From Scytonema millei VB511283 (lineage in GTDB: Bacteria > Cyanobacteriota > Cyanobacteriia > Cyanobacteriales > Chroococcidiopsidaceae): a stretch of DNA of 64,000 nt. The stretch lies in contig NZ_JTJC03000007.1 of NCBI RefSeq assembly GCF_000817735.3, forward strand, positions 1-64,000, in the 5' to 3' direction. The position numbers and the translations under genes were made by a program. The notes under the pieces were generated by a model. It worked only from the letters and a program-made list of their open reading frames with translations. It had not been told where the DNA came from and made no database searches. Shown in pieces: positions 25,307 through 34,936 of this stretch (position 1 is its first letter; the number at the start of each line of letters is the position of its first letter).

Positions 25307-26161
25307 ATGGTTGTTCACAATTCTTTGGTGATTCGCGATCGCACTTTTGAGTGGGGCAAACGTACCTATATTATGGGGGTGCTGAATGTCACGCCTGATA
25401 GTTTTAGCGATGGGGGTGAGTTTAATAACCCCAGCGACGCTTTGGAGCAAGCGCAGCGTCTCGTAGTTGCGGGTGCAGATATTATTGATATTGGCGGGCA
25501 GTCAACCCGTCCGGGGGCGGTAGAAGTGCCTGTAGCCGAAGAATTAGAGCGGGTACTATCGGTAGTGCAATTGTTGCGTCCTGCGATTTCCGTGCCGATC
25601 TCTGTAGATACGACTAGAGCGGCTGTAGCTAGGGCGGCGATCGCCTCGGGAGCAGATATAGTTAACGATATTTCTGGGGGAGTGTTTGACCCCGAAATGC
25701 TGGCTACGGTGGCAAAACTGGGCGTACCAATTGTACTCATGCACATGCGCGGTACGCCGCAAACAATGCAACAACTGACGGATTACGAGGATTTGATTGA
25801 GGAGATCTATCAGTTTCTTGAAAGTCGCGTGGCAAAGGCGATCGCCTCTGGAATAAACTCAGATCGAATTATTATCGATCCTGGGATTGGTTTTGCCAAG
25901 AAATACCATCAAAGTATCGAAATTCTGCGTCGTCTATCAGAATTTCGCGCTCTCAATTGCCCCATATTAGTCGGAGCATCGCGTAAAAGTTTCATCGGTC
26001 ATATTTTAGAGCAACCCGACCCAAAAGCACGAGTCTGGGGAACGGCAGCAGCTTGTTGCGGGGCGATCGCCAATGGTGCAGATATTGTGCGCGTCCACGA
26101 TGTCAAAGAAATGCATGATGTTTGTCGTGTGGCTGATGCTTTGTTTAGGAGTGAGCAGTGA
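25307..26161 (+). CDS. folP: Dihydropteroate synthase
   Basis: 284 residues. It has both FolP signatures: IMGVLNVTPDSFSDGGEF (about 22-39) with the pterin/diphosphate loop, and IIDIGGQSTRPGAVEV. NDISGG, VLMHMRGTP, IIDPGIGFAKK and the final RVHDV segment complete the active site. It condenses 6-hydroxymethyl-dihydropterin diphosphate with p-aminobenzoate in folate synthesis. It follows tpiA on the same strand, but a 190-base gap holds a palindromic repeat, so it is probably transcribed separately. Confidence 0.97.
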   Translation: MVVHNSLVIRDRTFEWGKRTYIMGVLNVTPDSFSDGGEFNNPSDALEQAQRLVVAGADIIDIGGQSTRPGAVEVPVAEELERVLSVVQLLRPAISVPISVDTTRAAVARAAIASGADIVNDISGGVFDPEMLATVAKLGVPIVLMHMRGTPQTMQQLTDYEDLIEEIYQFLESRVAKAIASGINSDRIIIDPGIGFAKKYHQSIEILRRLSEFRALNCPILVGASRKSFIGHILEQPDPKARVWGTAAACCGAIANGADIVRVHDVKEMHDVCRVADALFRSEQ

Positions 26162-26226
26162 CTAGTGGCTGGTGGCTAGAACTGCTCCCCTGCACCTGAA
26201 GCTCTCTTCCCCGACTCCCGACTCCT

Positions 26227-26294
26227 GTACGGGCGGGTTTAGCAAACATTTTGACTGCTAGAACTAGACATTTCGGCTCAAAACCCGCCCCTAC
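26227..26294. repeat. Copy 2 of the GGGCGGGTTT...AAACCCGCCC family
   Basis: Arms GTACGGGCGGGTTT and AAACCCGCCCCTAC lie in the gap between the convergent folP and solute-binding protein genes. Confidence 0.8.
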
Positions 26295-26320
26295 CGACTC
26301 CCGACTTTTGATTTTTGACT

Positions 26321-27487
26321 TTACGACTTCTGCCTCATTTCTCGCCACAAAGCTTGATACTGCTGAATTGCTTCTGGAGTTAGGGGGCGTAAAAAGTCGC
26401 TCTTGTCCAGAATATTTTCATTTGGGACTAAAAGAGGGCGAAGTTCTGGTTGAATATTGTCGGGATCGATCTGGGGGGGAATCGGTGAGTTTGTCTTACC
26501 TAAGAGGAGAATTTGTCGAGCGATCTGGGGTTGCCAGCAAAAATCAATCCATTGGTATTCTAAAGCGCGATCGCTGTTTGCCTGTATCGGATTTACCCAG
26601 AGATCTGCCCACAGTGAAGTTCCAGACTGCGGAACGATCGCCGCAATCTGACGGTGGCGTTGCATCACAGGTATGATGTCGTTTGACCAGCCTACTGCTA
26701 ACCACGTATCTCCCAAAATTAATGGCTGCAAATAAGTATCTGAACTGTAAAGTTTGACCTGCGGCTGGAGGCGATTCAACTGGGCGGTTAAATCTGGGAC
26801 TTGGCTCGGGTTTTCCGTGTTGTAAGATTTGCCCAGGTATTTAAGCGTTAAGCCGATGACTTCGCGGGGATGGTTTGGGAGGGAGATGCGATCGCGCAGT
26901 TCTTCTCGCCATAAATCGCCCCAGTCTTGCGGTTTCCAGTTTAAAGACTGGAATTTATCTCGATTGTAAGCAATGACAGTATAACCCCAACGGTAGGGAG
27001 CAGCCCAAACATTGCCTTTTGCGTCAAATTGTCCTGCTTTGTTGCGCCTAACTAATTCTTGCCATCGATTCGGTAGCTGCGACCATTGAGATAGTTGTGC
27101 CGGATCTAGGGGTTGAATTAGATTTTGTCTAATTGCTGCTGCAAGCCAGTAGTCGCCCACAGTGACTAAGTTAGCTGGGTTGGGATTTTGCGGTTTGAGC
27201 CATGAAGGTAGGGGAAGTTGCGATCGCCAATCTTCCTCTATTGGCTTTTGGCTGTTTTGTTGCCAAGCCTGCAAGCGATCGAATAGGCTACTCAGTTGTT
27301 CCACTGAGGCGAATTCTAGACTAGCAGTCTGTTGCATCTTTGTCCGAAATTTCTGTAAAACTTGATTGGGAAGCGAACCTTTGAGTAATTGCACGCGCAG
27401 TTTGGCTCGTTCTTGGGTGTTACACCCTGCGAGTAACTGACTGAGTAATAGCGTTCCCGTACCGAATAAAAACGACCTACGATCCAT
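26321..27487 (-). CDS. Extracellular solute-binding lipoprotein (spermidine/putrescine-type)
   Basis: About 388 residues from ATG 27487. The longer frame to 27526 would overlap the upstream gene. The start MDRRSFLFGTGTLLLSQLLAGC is a lipoprotein signal with an Arg-Arg pair and lipobox LAGC. The mature fold is a periplasmic binding protein: NLVTVGDYWLAAAIRQNLIQPL, WAAPYRWGYTVIAYN and LAVGWSNDI are typical of PotD-like proteins. No permease or ATPase gene is nearby. The start lies 5 bases beyond the stop of the CpcS-like gene, so the two are co-transcribed. Confidence 0.8.
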   Translation of the reverse strand: MDRRSFLFGTGTLLLSQLLAGCNTQERAKLRVQLLKGSLPNQVLQKFRTKMQQTASLEFASVEQLSSLFDRLQAWQQNSQKPIEEDWRSQLPLPSWLKPQNPNPANLVTVGDYWLAAAIRQNLIQPLDPAQLSQWSQLPNRWQELVRRNKAGQFDAKGNVWAAPYRWGYTVIAYNRDKFQSLNWKPQDWGDLWREELRDRISLPNHPREVIGLTLKYLGKSYNTENPSQVPDLTAQLNRLQPQVKLYSSDTYLQPLILGDTWLAVGWSNDIIPVMQRHRQIAAIVPQSGTSLWADLWVNPIQANSDRALEYQWIDFCWQPQIARQILLLGKTNSPIPPQIDPDNIQPELRPLLVPNENILDKSDFLRPLTPEAIQQYQALWREMRQKS

Positions 27488-27491
27488 TTCC

Positions 27492-28127
27492 TTAAGCTGG
27501 TTGCTTCCGTTCCACCCCGAAACCAACCAAATCGATAATACTAGGTGGTTCTTCTATATTGGCAGGGCGTTGGTAGGTAATGATGGTACGCAAGCGTAAA
27601 TCGGGGGTGACAATGCGCATCTGATCCACTGCTACAGAACGCTTGTAGTAGGTTGTCATTTCTAGAGTTTGGCGCGTGGGTTGGTAAGTGAAACGTCCGG
27701 CGATCGCCCCTGCTTCGGAATAGCCTTCATCTCGTAAATAAAAACCCCGAATCGTTTCTGCTGTCGAATCAACTGCGGCGGCTGTTGGTGGCGGAATTTC
27801 CTGAATTACCGTATCTGAGGTAACGCAGGTATCGGGTACGAATAAAGCTTGCAGGCTCATTGATAGAGTTTCCCCTGTTTCCGAACGAGTGTTAAAGGCG
27901 ATCGCAAATCCTGGTAATGAACTATTTGCGTCAACTCTTGCTAAATCGACTTTAATTCCATTTAAGGCAGAAATAGAGAGAATTTGCTGTTTTTGCGCTA
28001 TTTCTAGAGTAGATACATCATATTCGGTATACGACTTTTCTACCTGCCCTGCCAGTAGATAATGATAAGTTCGTTCGATTTTCCATTTACCCACGCAAAC
28101 AGTAAAAAATTCTTGAAAATTTAGCAT
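27492..28127 (-). CDS. CpcS/CpeS-like phycobiliprotein lyase family protein
   Basis: 211 residues of lipocalin-type fold. Family-like pieces are EFFTVCVGKWKIERTYHYL (about 6-24) and a C-terminal GRFTYQPTRQTLEMTTYYK ... MRIVTPDLRLRTIITYQRP block. CpcS/CpeS enzymes attach bilins to cysteines of phycobiliproteins. This one has an unusual central Pro/Ala-rich stretch (EIPPPTAAAVDS), and no phycobilisome gene is adjacent, so the exact substrate is open. It heads a two-gene unit with the solute-binding lipoprotein. Confidence 0.65.
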   Translation of the reverse strand: MLNFQEFFTVCVGKWKIERTYHYLLAGQVEKSYTEYDVSTLEIAQKQQILSISALNGIKVDLARVDANSSLPGFAIAFNTRSETGETLSMSLQALFVPDTCVTSDTVIQEIPPPTAAAVDSTAETIRGFYLRDEGYSEAGAIAGRFTYQPTRQTLEMTTYYKRSVAVDQMRIVTPDLRLRTIITYQRPANIEEPPSIIDLVGFGVERKQPA

Positions 28128-28563
28128 TTTTTTCTCAGTATAATGCGTTACGTTCTCAATATCTTCCCTTGGATAGAAGACTTATGCTTGTGGCTAAACT
28201 AAAACTTCTAAGTTAATACATTGAGTACATTGATTGCTGTGACTGCTCTAGATGAATTGTGAATTTTTTCTTGGTCGATTAAATAGATTGCTACCTGGAA
28301 TATTGACAATTTGAGGCTGAAATTGAGAAAAATGTAGCATTACAGCGATCGCCCTCCTTAAATCCTCTTTTATGCTTAAACTAAATACATATTAGCGAGA
28401 ATAACACTACCAATTAGTATTTACTTTTATGTAAATATTCTGAGAAAGCTATCGCTTTAAAAGCAATTTTGTCAAAAGTTAAATGATTGATAAGTAGAGT
28501 AAACTTTGCCCAATTGTTGCATAGCATATAAGAATCAGTAAAGGCAGGCATAGAGGGTATTCA
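28128..28563. promoter_or_regulatory. AT-rich divergent intergenic region
   Basis: About 435 bases between the divergently read CpcS-like gene and the 28564 gene. It is AT-rich with no ORF of note and no large repeat, so it should carry promoters for both sides. GTAAAGGCAGGCATAGAGGG shortly before 28564 may contain the ribosome site. Confidence 0.4.
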
Positions 28564-28935
28564 ATGGAACCACTTCAAAAACAAGTCCTGATCTTGAGTA
28601 ATAAAGTCGATACCCTTTATCAGGTAGTCGATCAACTCAACAGTCAAGTCTCTTCCGCGCTCACAGAGTGTCGTTTAACTCCAACATCAGCGCCAACAGA
28701 TGTGATGGGAGAAGCTAACGGACGCTATGGAAATAATAGCTATAGCGCTTCCAGATCGGTGATGGAACACAAAGACGTGCTATTAGATAGCAACGAGTTA
28801 GATACCCATCTCCACAGTGGCGAAAAGGAATTAGCGCCCGAAATTCAAATTCAGCGGCTCACAGCACAACTAACCGCAGCCTACAATCGGATAGCTGCCT
28901 TAGAGGAGCAATTGCTAGCACGGAGAATTCACTAA
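28564..28935 (+). CDS. Small hypothetical protein with coiled-coil ends
   Basis: 123 residues. Both ends are heptad-like helices: LQKQVLILSNKVDTLYQVV near 4-22, and IQRLTAQLTAAYNRIAALEE near 95-115. They are joined by a polar, low-complexity middle, with no signal or membrane segment. The gene start has a plausible GA-rich ribosome site (TAGAGGG). It is probably a conserved cyanobacterial protein of unknown function. It is convergent with the CobT-like gene, with a palindrome at the shared end. Confidence 0.6.
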   Translation: MEPLQKQVLILSNKVDTLYQVVDQLNSQVSSALTECRLTPTSAPTDVMGEANGRYGNNSYSASRSVMEHKDVLLDSNELDTHLHSGEKELAPEIQIQRLTAQLTAAYNRIAALEEQLLARRIH

Positions 28936-28975
28936 TTGGTTGACAGTTAACAGTTAACCGTCAACTGTCAACCAA
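28936..28975. terminator. Near-perfect palindrome between convergent genes
   Basis: TTGGTTGACAGTT and AACTGTCAACCAA form the ends of a palindrome of about 40 bases with only two mismatches near the centre. It starts at the stop of the 28564 gene and supplies the TGA of the convergent CobT-like gene (28968). It is built from the heptamers GTTGACA and GTTAACC. It probably works as a bidirectional terminator. Confidence 0.6.
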
Positions 28976-30086
28976 TGTTATAGTTCATTCTTGCCATCAA
29001 TGCTTCGATCGCTTGTAGGAGTTGAGTTTGGTTCCAGCCAGCAGTGAGGGAGGAGGCGATCGCGCAACCACCTGCGCCCATACCTTCTTTTACGTAACCT
29101 TGCTCGTAAGCGCGAAGTTGAGTATATCTGGAAGTTGCAAAACTAAGCTCAGTTGACAAAAGCGTTACAGTATCTATACTGGCAGCGAGTTCAACTGTTT
29201 TCCCCGTCGGATCTTCCGCTACCCAGCGAGTCGTTCCTACAACAACAGCTTCGGGATGCCAATTAATATGGTACGCCTTGACTACAGATTGCATTAAGGC
29301 ATAAACAGCTAGCATTTGCGTACCACCAGCCAAGATAACCCCTTTTGTGCGACTAGCAGCGATCGCTATTCCAGCGACAACAATTTGCATCGGGTCTCCC
29401 ACCGCTGCTACGAGTATGGCAGGATCTGCTACAGGTATCTGTTCCCACAGTCCAGCACGCTGCAACCCTGCTTGGACTAACTCCCATTTTTGGGTATGGT
29501 TGCAAATCGGATGGCTGCTGTTTACCTTACCAACAGCATCAACACCCAAACCAGTTAAAATAGCGAGTGCAGTTGTGGTTCCACCCACGACACACTCGCC
29601 AATAATTAAGTAGTCGTGGGAACTCTTACCAAGACGTTCTCCCCAAACTAAACCTTGTTCCAGTAAATGTTTTACCGTTGCTAGTGGCAATGCATCCCCT
29701 TGACTCAAACACTTAGCAGGAGTCCCGCCCAAATTGATTGTCGGTACGGTTGGCGGTTGGGGCAACCCAGCATTAAATAAATAGAGAGGAATATTCAATT
29801 CCTCCACAACAGCACGAGAGATCGCCACAGGAGAAGCCCCCGCAGGCAAGGGAGGTAAGGCATTCTGCGGCTGAGGTTGGGGACCGCTTGCTAAAAATTC
29901 AGCATCCGCGATCGCCGTATATTGTCGATCTTCAGGAGTCAGACCAGCGGCGGAGATCCCGGGAATTAAGCCTGTCGCCGTAAACCCCAAAACACAAGCA
30001 AACGCGGGAGAACCACCCCGATATCGTTCTATCCACGCTTGCCCTTGTTTTAATTGGGTGTAAATTCGGATTGCCACAGTTATCAC
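28968..30086 (-). CDS. CobT-like nicotinate-nucleotide phosphoribosyltransferase family protein (TIGR00303 type)
   Basis: 372 residues. Family features are the Gly-rich FTATGLIPGISAAG, ADAEFLASGP, ECVVGGTTTALAILTGLGVDAVGKVNSSHP, ILAGGTQMLAVYAL and EGMGAGGCAIAS. The family is the archaeal/cyanobacterial branch related to CobT, which makes alpha-ribazole phosphate for the lower cobamide ligand. Cyanobacteria mostly make pseudocobalamin with adenine as the lower ligand, so the base used here may differ. The start is a GTG at 30084-30086; a second GTG lies three codons in. Confidence 0.85.
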   Translation of the reverse strand: MITVAIRIYTQLKQGQAWIERYRGGSPAFACVLGFTATGLIPGISAAGLTPEDRQYTAIADAEFLASGPQPQPQNALPPLPAGASPVAISRAVVEELNIPLYLFNAGLPQPPTVPTINLGGTPAKCLSQGDALPLATVKHLLEQGLVWGERLGKSSHDYLIIGECVVGGTTTALAILTGLGVDAVGKVNSSHPICNHTQKWELVQAGLQRAGLWEQIPVADPAILVAAVGDPMQIVVAGIAIAASRTKGVILAGGTQMLAVYALMQSVVKAYHINWHPEAVVVGTTRWVAEDPTGKTVELAASIDTVTLLSTELSFATSRYTQLRAYEQGYVKEGMGAGGCAIASSLTAGWNQTQLLQAIEALMARMNYNIG

Positions 30087-30137
30087 AGTTATCAGGGAGC
30101 AGGGAGCAGTTAATTCTGACTTACGACTTACGACTTA

Positions 30138-30836
30138 TTACTCATAGTCCATTAAAACCTGTACCCAGCGGGGCGGACGGGGAATTGGGTTGCCAAGGCG
30201 ATCGAGGAGTAACCAAGCCACGAGGTGAACGACAAATAAATAAACTAAATTGCTGACTAAAACTAGTGCTAGCGCTAAGACTTGAATCACCAGCATACTT
30301 GGTTGTAGCAACAGTCCCAGCTTGTCAAAGATCCACTCTGCCAACTCCGTGACTTCTACAATCAGATAAACCCAGAGATCGCGACCCGACCAAATTGACA
30401 TTAACCAAAAGCGAAAGAAGAAACCGATCGCGCCTAAAAGAGTTCCTAAAGCAACTGAGACAATCCAGGGCGATTGCCGCCGCCAAGCAGCACCTAATAA
30501 TACTCCCATCACCCCATAGGGCATAACATACAGCAAACTGGGAATTGGACCCATCAACACTGCTAGCAGCAACCCAGAAACTCCAGCCGCCATCCATCCC
30601 GCCCGCGCACTCCATCGTAAATAGACGATCGCTACAGGGATCGCAAAGAAAATTCGTAGCAGGGGACCGAGGGGAAAATAAAAATTAATGAAATAGATCA
30701 AGCTGGCTGTACTAGCCAGAAAAGCTGTTTCCACCATTGCTAGCGGTGGGGCAGATTTCCCGGGCGATCGCTCCGATTGCTGTGAAGTCGTAAGATCGCT
30801 AGATGGATTTTCCTGAAATGAATGGGGATCGCTCAT
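30138..30836 (-). CDS. DUF2232-family membrane protein
   Basis: 232 residues with about five or six hydrophobic helices after a Ser/Pro-rich cytoplasmic N-terminus of about 33 residues. LIYFINFYFPLGPLLRIFFA, GWMAAGVSGLLLAVLMGPI and YVMPYGVMGVLLG match the DUF2232/YybS type. The C-terminus ends RPPRWVQVLMDYE. The function is unknown; relatives lie near cell-envelope and ribosomal genes in other bacteria. It is co-directional with surE upstream (72-base gap), so they may be co-transcribed. Confidence 0.75.
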   Translation of the reverse strand: MSDPHSFQENPSSDLTTSQQSERSPGKSAPPLAMVETAFLASTASLIYFINFYFPLGPLLRIFFAIPVAIVYLRWSARAGWMAAGVSGLLLAVLMGPIPSLLYVMPYGVMGVLLGAAWRRQSPWIVSVALGTLLGAIGFFFRFWLMSIWSGRDLWVYLIVEVTELAEWIFDKLGLLLQPSMLVIQVLALALVLVSNLVYLFVVHLVAWLLLDRLGNPIPRPPRWVQVLMDYE

Positions 30837-30908
30837 GTACCTGTCTGAAACTTCTTCCAGTCTAATCGGTGGAATGGTAATGGGTTCAGTCTTAAGTGGA
30901 TAAAACTC

Positions 30909-31589
30909 TTAAAGCCTCAATAGAGTTACGGCGATTTTGCCGGAAAAACAAACATCGACATCTGTACCAGGAGCGCGATCGCGCTGGGCATATTCCCCGG
31001 CATAATAAAAGTTATCTCCTTCGATCCGATAATTGACTGGCAAGGGTTGAGTTGAAGGTTCGCAAAACACGACTTCTGGATCGGGATCTCCTGGTAGCAA
31101 GTGCGGTAAATTCACGTTCCAAAACGTGCCTGGTTCTGGCGGACGATGCAGTAAATCGGCTAATACTTTCGCCGTCCATCTTGCCGCAGTGTCCCAATCT
31201 ACATTGCGTTTGCCTTTGCGGTAGTGGGAAACTGCCACCCCAGGAATTCCTTGAAATGCTGCTTCCCTAACGGCTGCGACAGTTCCAGAAATGTAGACGT
31301 CAGCCCCCATGTTACCCCCAGCGTTGATCCCAGAAAGCACAAACTTGACATCTTGACAGATATATGTAGTGGCTATGCGGGTACAATCGGCTGGAGTTCC
31401 GGCGATCGCATACTCGGTTTCACTGCGACGATGGACGTGGATTGCTTGAGTTGTGGTGACTTGATGCCCGCAACCAGATAGATGATCTCTAGGTGCAGCT
31501 ACGATAACTTTGTAACCAGTTACAGCTTTCTGCAACGCCCGAATTCCTGGCGCGTCGATTCCATCATCGTTCGTTAAAATTAAAGTCAT
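30909..31589 (-). CDS. surE: 5'/3'-nucleotidase SurE
   Basis: 226 residues with the canonical N-terminal metal site LTNDDGIDAPGIRAL, a phosphate-binding region near LSGINAGGNMGADVYISGTVAAVREA, and the domain-swap segment at the end. SurE removes phosphate from nucleoside monophosphates and affects survival in stationary phase. The length is normal and the ATG at 31587-31589 is well placed. The DUF2232 gene follows on the same strand. Confidence 0.95.
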   Translation of the reverse strand: MTLILTNDDGIDAPGIRALQKAVTGYKVIVAAPRDHLSGCGHQVTTTQAIHVHRRSETEYAIAGTPADCTRIATTYICQDVKFVLSGINAGGNMGADVYISGTVAAVREAAFQGIPGVAVSHYRKGKRNVDWDTAARWTAKVLADLLHRPPEPGTFWNVNLPHLLPGDPDPEVVFCEPSTQPLPVNYRIEGDNFYYAGEYAQRDRAPGTDVDVCFSGKIAVTLLRL

Positions 31590-31775
31590 AGCTTAAAGTC
31601 ATAATTTATACTTTTTTCGCGGATAATAGCCAGCGATCGCCCAGCATAGCCGCATCATAGCTATGTTATATGAAAGCGATCGCCACGATTTTGCGCAGTC
31701 ACTAAACTAATACGCTGGAATGAATGCGATCGCCCCTTGGAGTGCAAAGATTGAAGAAAGGAAAACTTCTGCCAG

Positions 31776-33317
31776 ATGGCTATGCCAGAACAGTACGGAT
31801 CGATCGCCCAATACTACCACGAACGCACGAAATACGACCCTGAGACAATTGCCGCTAAAAGTCAGGGATTGGATTGGTCGAAGCAACCGTCGCCATTTAA
31901 AGAGTATAAGATCGGTACGGTTTTCGATCTCAAGCCCTATCTGCAAGCAGATGCAGAGGCTTCAGCAGTCATTCCAGGGATTGCTTGGTGGCAGCGATTG
32001 TCTCATCTTTTACTATATAGCTACGGGATCACTGCCAAAGTTCCCACTATGATGGGGCAACCGCTCTATCTCCGCTCTGCTCCCTCGGCTGGTGGCTTAT
32101 ATCCAGCCGAAGTTTATCTAATTTCTCGCGGTACGCCACTCATTCCAGCCGGACTTTACAACTATAACCCGCTGACTCATTCTCTCACTCAGTTTTGGGA
32201 AAGCGAGGTTTGGAGCGACCTGCAAGCAGCCTGTTTTCAACATCCAGCTCTAGAAAGTAGCGAAATTGCACTGATCGCCACAGCTATATTCTACCGCTCG
32301 GCTTGGCGCTACCAAGACCGCGCCTATCGTCGGATATTTTTGGATACCGGACATCTGCTAGGTAATATTGAATTAGCTGGCGCTTTGACTAACTTTCGTC
32401 CCTACTTAGCGGGTGGATTTATTGATGCAGCTGTTAACCAATTTCTGTATCTCGATCCAGAACAGGAAGGAGCGATCGCGGTCATCCCATTAGTAGATTT
32501 GGCAGCACAACAATTACCCCTCAAATTACCGTTCAGTTGCACAGCCTTACCATCTGCTACCCAAGCTGAGTATCCCGAAATTCCCGACGGCGAACTACTG
32601 GCTTACTGCCATCAAGCAACGCAAATAGACGAAATACCAGCAGCAAAAAGCCTAGAGCAAGAGGAAGTCGTTGATTTAGAAGATAAATACAACTTTCCTT
32701 TTTGTTTGAAAGTTTCAACTAATACTAACCCGATAGATTGGGGAGTAGATTTAGTCGGGTTGGAAACGACCATACTCGAACGCCGTTCCACCCGTGCTTA
32801 CACTGGGGCTGAACTCACGATAGATGAGTTAAGGGTCTTGTTAGATTTCACCTATCAACCTCAGCATTACGTCGAGCGAGGATTTGATGGCACTCCAGAC
32901 TATTTCGACTTAAGCTTAATTGAAACATTTATCGCCGTATCTGGTGTTACAGGCTTAGAAGACGGTTGCTACTACTACGCACCAAAAGCCCAAGAACTGC
33001 GGCAAATTCGATTTAAAAACTTTCGCCGCGAACTGCACTTCCTCTGCTTAGGACAAGAACTCGGTCGAGATGCAGCCGCCGTTCTCTTTCACACCGCAGA
33101 CCTGAAAAAAGCTGTAGCACGCTATGGCGATCGCGTTTATCGCTATCTACATATGGATGCAGGACATTTGGGACAAAAACTGAATTTAGCCGCTATTCGT
33201 CTCAACTTAGGTGTGAGCGGTATCGGTGGCTTTTTTGACGATCGCGTTAACGAAGTTCTTGGCATTCCAACTGACGAAGCCGTACTTTATATCACTACGT
33301 TGGGAAGACCGAGATGA
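31776..33317 (+). CDS. SagB/ThcOx-type nitroreductase-fold oxidoreductase, two tandem domains
   Basis: 513 residues with two FMN-dependent nitroreductase-like halves. Half 1 (about 60-240) contains LYLRSAPSAGGLYPAEVYLI and AIFYRSAWRYQDRAYRRIFLDTGHLLGN. Half 2 (about 325-510) contains LERRSTRAYTGAELTIDELR and YRYLHMDAGHLGQKLNLAAI. SagB-type enzymes oxidise thiazolines or oxazolines to azoles in TOMM peptide biosynthesis. No cyclodehydratase or precursor gene is adjacent, so the substrate is unknown. Start 31776 precedes ATG GCTATGCCAG; an ATG two codons later is an alternative. Confidence 0.85.
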   Translation: MAMPEQYGSIAQYYHERTKYDPETIAAKSQGLDWSKQPSPFKEYKIGTVFDLKPYLQADAEASAVIPGIAWWQRLSHLLLYSYGITAKVPTMMGQPLYLRSAPSAGGLYPAEVYLISRGTPLIPAGLYNYNPLTHSLTQFWESEVWSDLQAACFQHPALESSEIALIATAIFYRSAWRYQDRAYRRIFLDTGHLLGNIELAGALTNFRPYLAGGFIDAAVNQFLYLDPEQEGAIAVIPLVDLAAQQLPLKLPFSCTALPSATQAEYPEIPDGELLAYCHQATQIDEIPAAKSLEQEEVVDLEDKYNFPFCLKVSTNTNPIDWGVDLVGLETTILERRSTRAYTGAELTIDELRVLLDFTYQPQHYVERGFDGTPDYFDLSLIETFIAVSGVTGLEDGCYYYAPKAQELRQIRFKNFRRELHFLCLGQELGRDAAAVLFHTADLKKAVARYGDRVYRYLHMDAGHLGQKLNLAAIRLNLGVSGIGGFFDDRVNEVLGIPTDEAVLYITTLGRPR

Positions 33318-33335
33318 AAAAGTCAAAAGTCGCAG

Positions 33336-33400
33336 GGGCGGGTTTTGTGAAGATACCTACACTAGAATAAATAATTTTGCGGTTAAACCCGCCCGTACAG
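33336..33400. repeat. Copy 3 of the GGGCGGGTTT...AAACCCGCCC family
   Basis: Arms GGGGCGGGTTTT and TTAAACCCGCCCGTACA enclose about 40 bases. It lies between the convergent SagB-like gene and mnmE. Confidence 0.8.
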
Positions 33401-33431
33401 AAATCAAGTCAAAAATGAGGAATTCTTTTAT

Positions 33432-34811
33432 TCATTTTCCGATACAAAACTGGCTGAAAATCCGATCTAGGACTGACTCTGTGACTTCTTCACCAGTAAT
33501 TTCTCCTAGTGCTTGAATTGCACCGCGTAGATCGATCGTCCAAAAATCTAAAGGTAACTGCTGTTCGATCGCCTCTCGTACCTGTTCTAAGCAAGTTTGC
33601 GCTCCGATCAGCGCGGCGGCTTGACGTTGGTTAATTGCTAAATCTAGATTGGCAGAATCTACCTTTCCCGATCGCACCTTTGCCAAAATTGCTTGCTCTA
33701 AAGCATCTATACCGCGATCGCAAGCAGCAGCCGTTGTCACGACCTGACTGATTTCGGCTGGATAATTCACTGTTTCCACCGCAGCAAGATCGATTTTATT
33801 AATAACTAAAATTAACGGACGGTGTTTTACCTGAAGGTAAATTTCCTCATCCGCCTGAGTCCATCCCGCTGCTGCATCAATTGTCAATAAAATTAAATCG
33901 GCGGCTTCAGCGCTAGAAAGCGATCGCTCGACTCCCATTTTCTCGACTCGATCTTCCGTAGCGCGAATTCCGGCTGTATCTAATACCTGAATCGGAATTC
34001 CTCCCACGATGAGTTGAGACTCGACCACATCGCGAGTCGTACCAGGTAAATCGGTGACAATAGCGCGATCGCTACGACTCCAGGCATTCAACAAACTCGA
34101 TTTTCCCACATTCGGACGACCGACAATTGCCACTTTTAATCCCGTGCGTAATAATTCGCCTCGATCGGCTGTAGCCAGAATTTTGCTGACTTCTACCCCA
34201 ATTTGGGCTAGTTCTGCTCGAACTAGTGTTTCATCCAATGGTGGTAGATCCTCCTCAAAGTCAATTCTTGCCTCAATTTCTGCTAGGACATCCAAACATT
34301 TCGTTCGTAATTGACGAATTGGGTGAGCTAATTTTCCCTGTATACCTGCCAAAGCCGTCTGCGCTGCTTGCGGCGATCGCGCCCCGACCAAATCGGCTAT
34401 ACTTTCGGCTTGGGTTAAGTCTAAGCGTCCGTTTAAAAATGCTCTGAGAGTAAACTCTCCTGGCTGCGCTAGTTTTGCTCCTCCTTCCAAACACAATTGC
34501 AACACCTGCTGTACTGCCATAATCCCACCATGACAGTGAAACTCAACGACATCTTCGCGGGTATAGGAACGTGGAGCCTGCATGATGAGCAATAACGCCT
34601 CATCCACAAGTTGCTGTGTTTGGGGATGGCGAATGTAGCCGTAGAGAATGTGGTGGCTTTCCCAAATTTGTTTTCCGGGGGTATGAAATAAACGACGCGC
34701 GATCGCGATCGCTTCATTTCCCGAGACCCTAACAATACCTACGCTACCCTGTTGCGGTACTACCGCAGTGGCAATGGCAGCAATAGTAGACAATGCGATC
34801 GAATTAGACAT
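33432..34811 (-). CDS. mnmE: tRNA modification GTPase MnmE
   Basis: 459 residues. The N-terminal tetrahydrofolate-binding domain has the typical [22 protein letters not shown], and [14 protein letters not shown] follows. The G domain (about 220-375) has P-loop [28 protein letters not shown] and NKID. The C-terminus ends [12 protein letters not shown] with the conserved Cys. With MnmG it makes the 5-substituted wobble uridine (cmnm5U or nm5U). It is monocistronic and flanked by repeats on both sides. Confidence 0.97.
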   Translation of the reverse strand: MSNSIALSTIAAIATAVVPQQGSVGIVRVSGNEAIAIARRLFHTPGKQIWESHHILYGYIRHPQTQQLVDEALLLIMQAPRSYTREDVVEFHCHGGIMAVQQVLQLCLEGGAKLAQPGEFTLRAFLNGRLDLTQAESIADLVGARSPQAAQTALAGIQGKLAHPIRQLRTKCLDVLAEIEARIDFEEDLPPLDETLVRAELAQIGVEVSKILATADRGELLRTGLKVAIVGRPNVGKSSLLNAWSRSDRAIVTDLPGTTRDVVESQLIVGGIPIQVLDTAGIRATEDRVEKMGVERSLSSAEAADLILLTIDAAAGWTQADEEIYLQVKHRPLILVINKIDLAAVETVNYPAEISQVVTTAAACDRGIDALEQAILAKVRSGKVDSANLDLAINQRQAAALIGAQTCLEQVREAIEQQLPLDFWTIDLRGAIQALGEITGEEVTESVLDRIFSQFCIGK

Positions 34812-34856
34812 TTATTGCCGAAACACGCAACAGACAACACATATAGGGCAACACAT

Positions 34857-34885
34857 ATAGGGGCGCACGGCCGTGCGCCCCTACA
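34857..34885. repeat. GTAGGGGCGCAC...GTGCGCCCCTAC palindrome, copy A
   Basis: Perfect palindrome around GGGGCGCACGGCCGTGCGCCCC. Related copies are at 38616, 47701 and 51461. It lies upstream of mnmE, next to the inverted repeats at 34937-35074. Confidence 0.8.
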
Positions 34886-34936
34886 AATTTATTGTAATCA
34901 AATTAGAACTGCTACATTTTTGTCTCAACAACCAAT

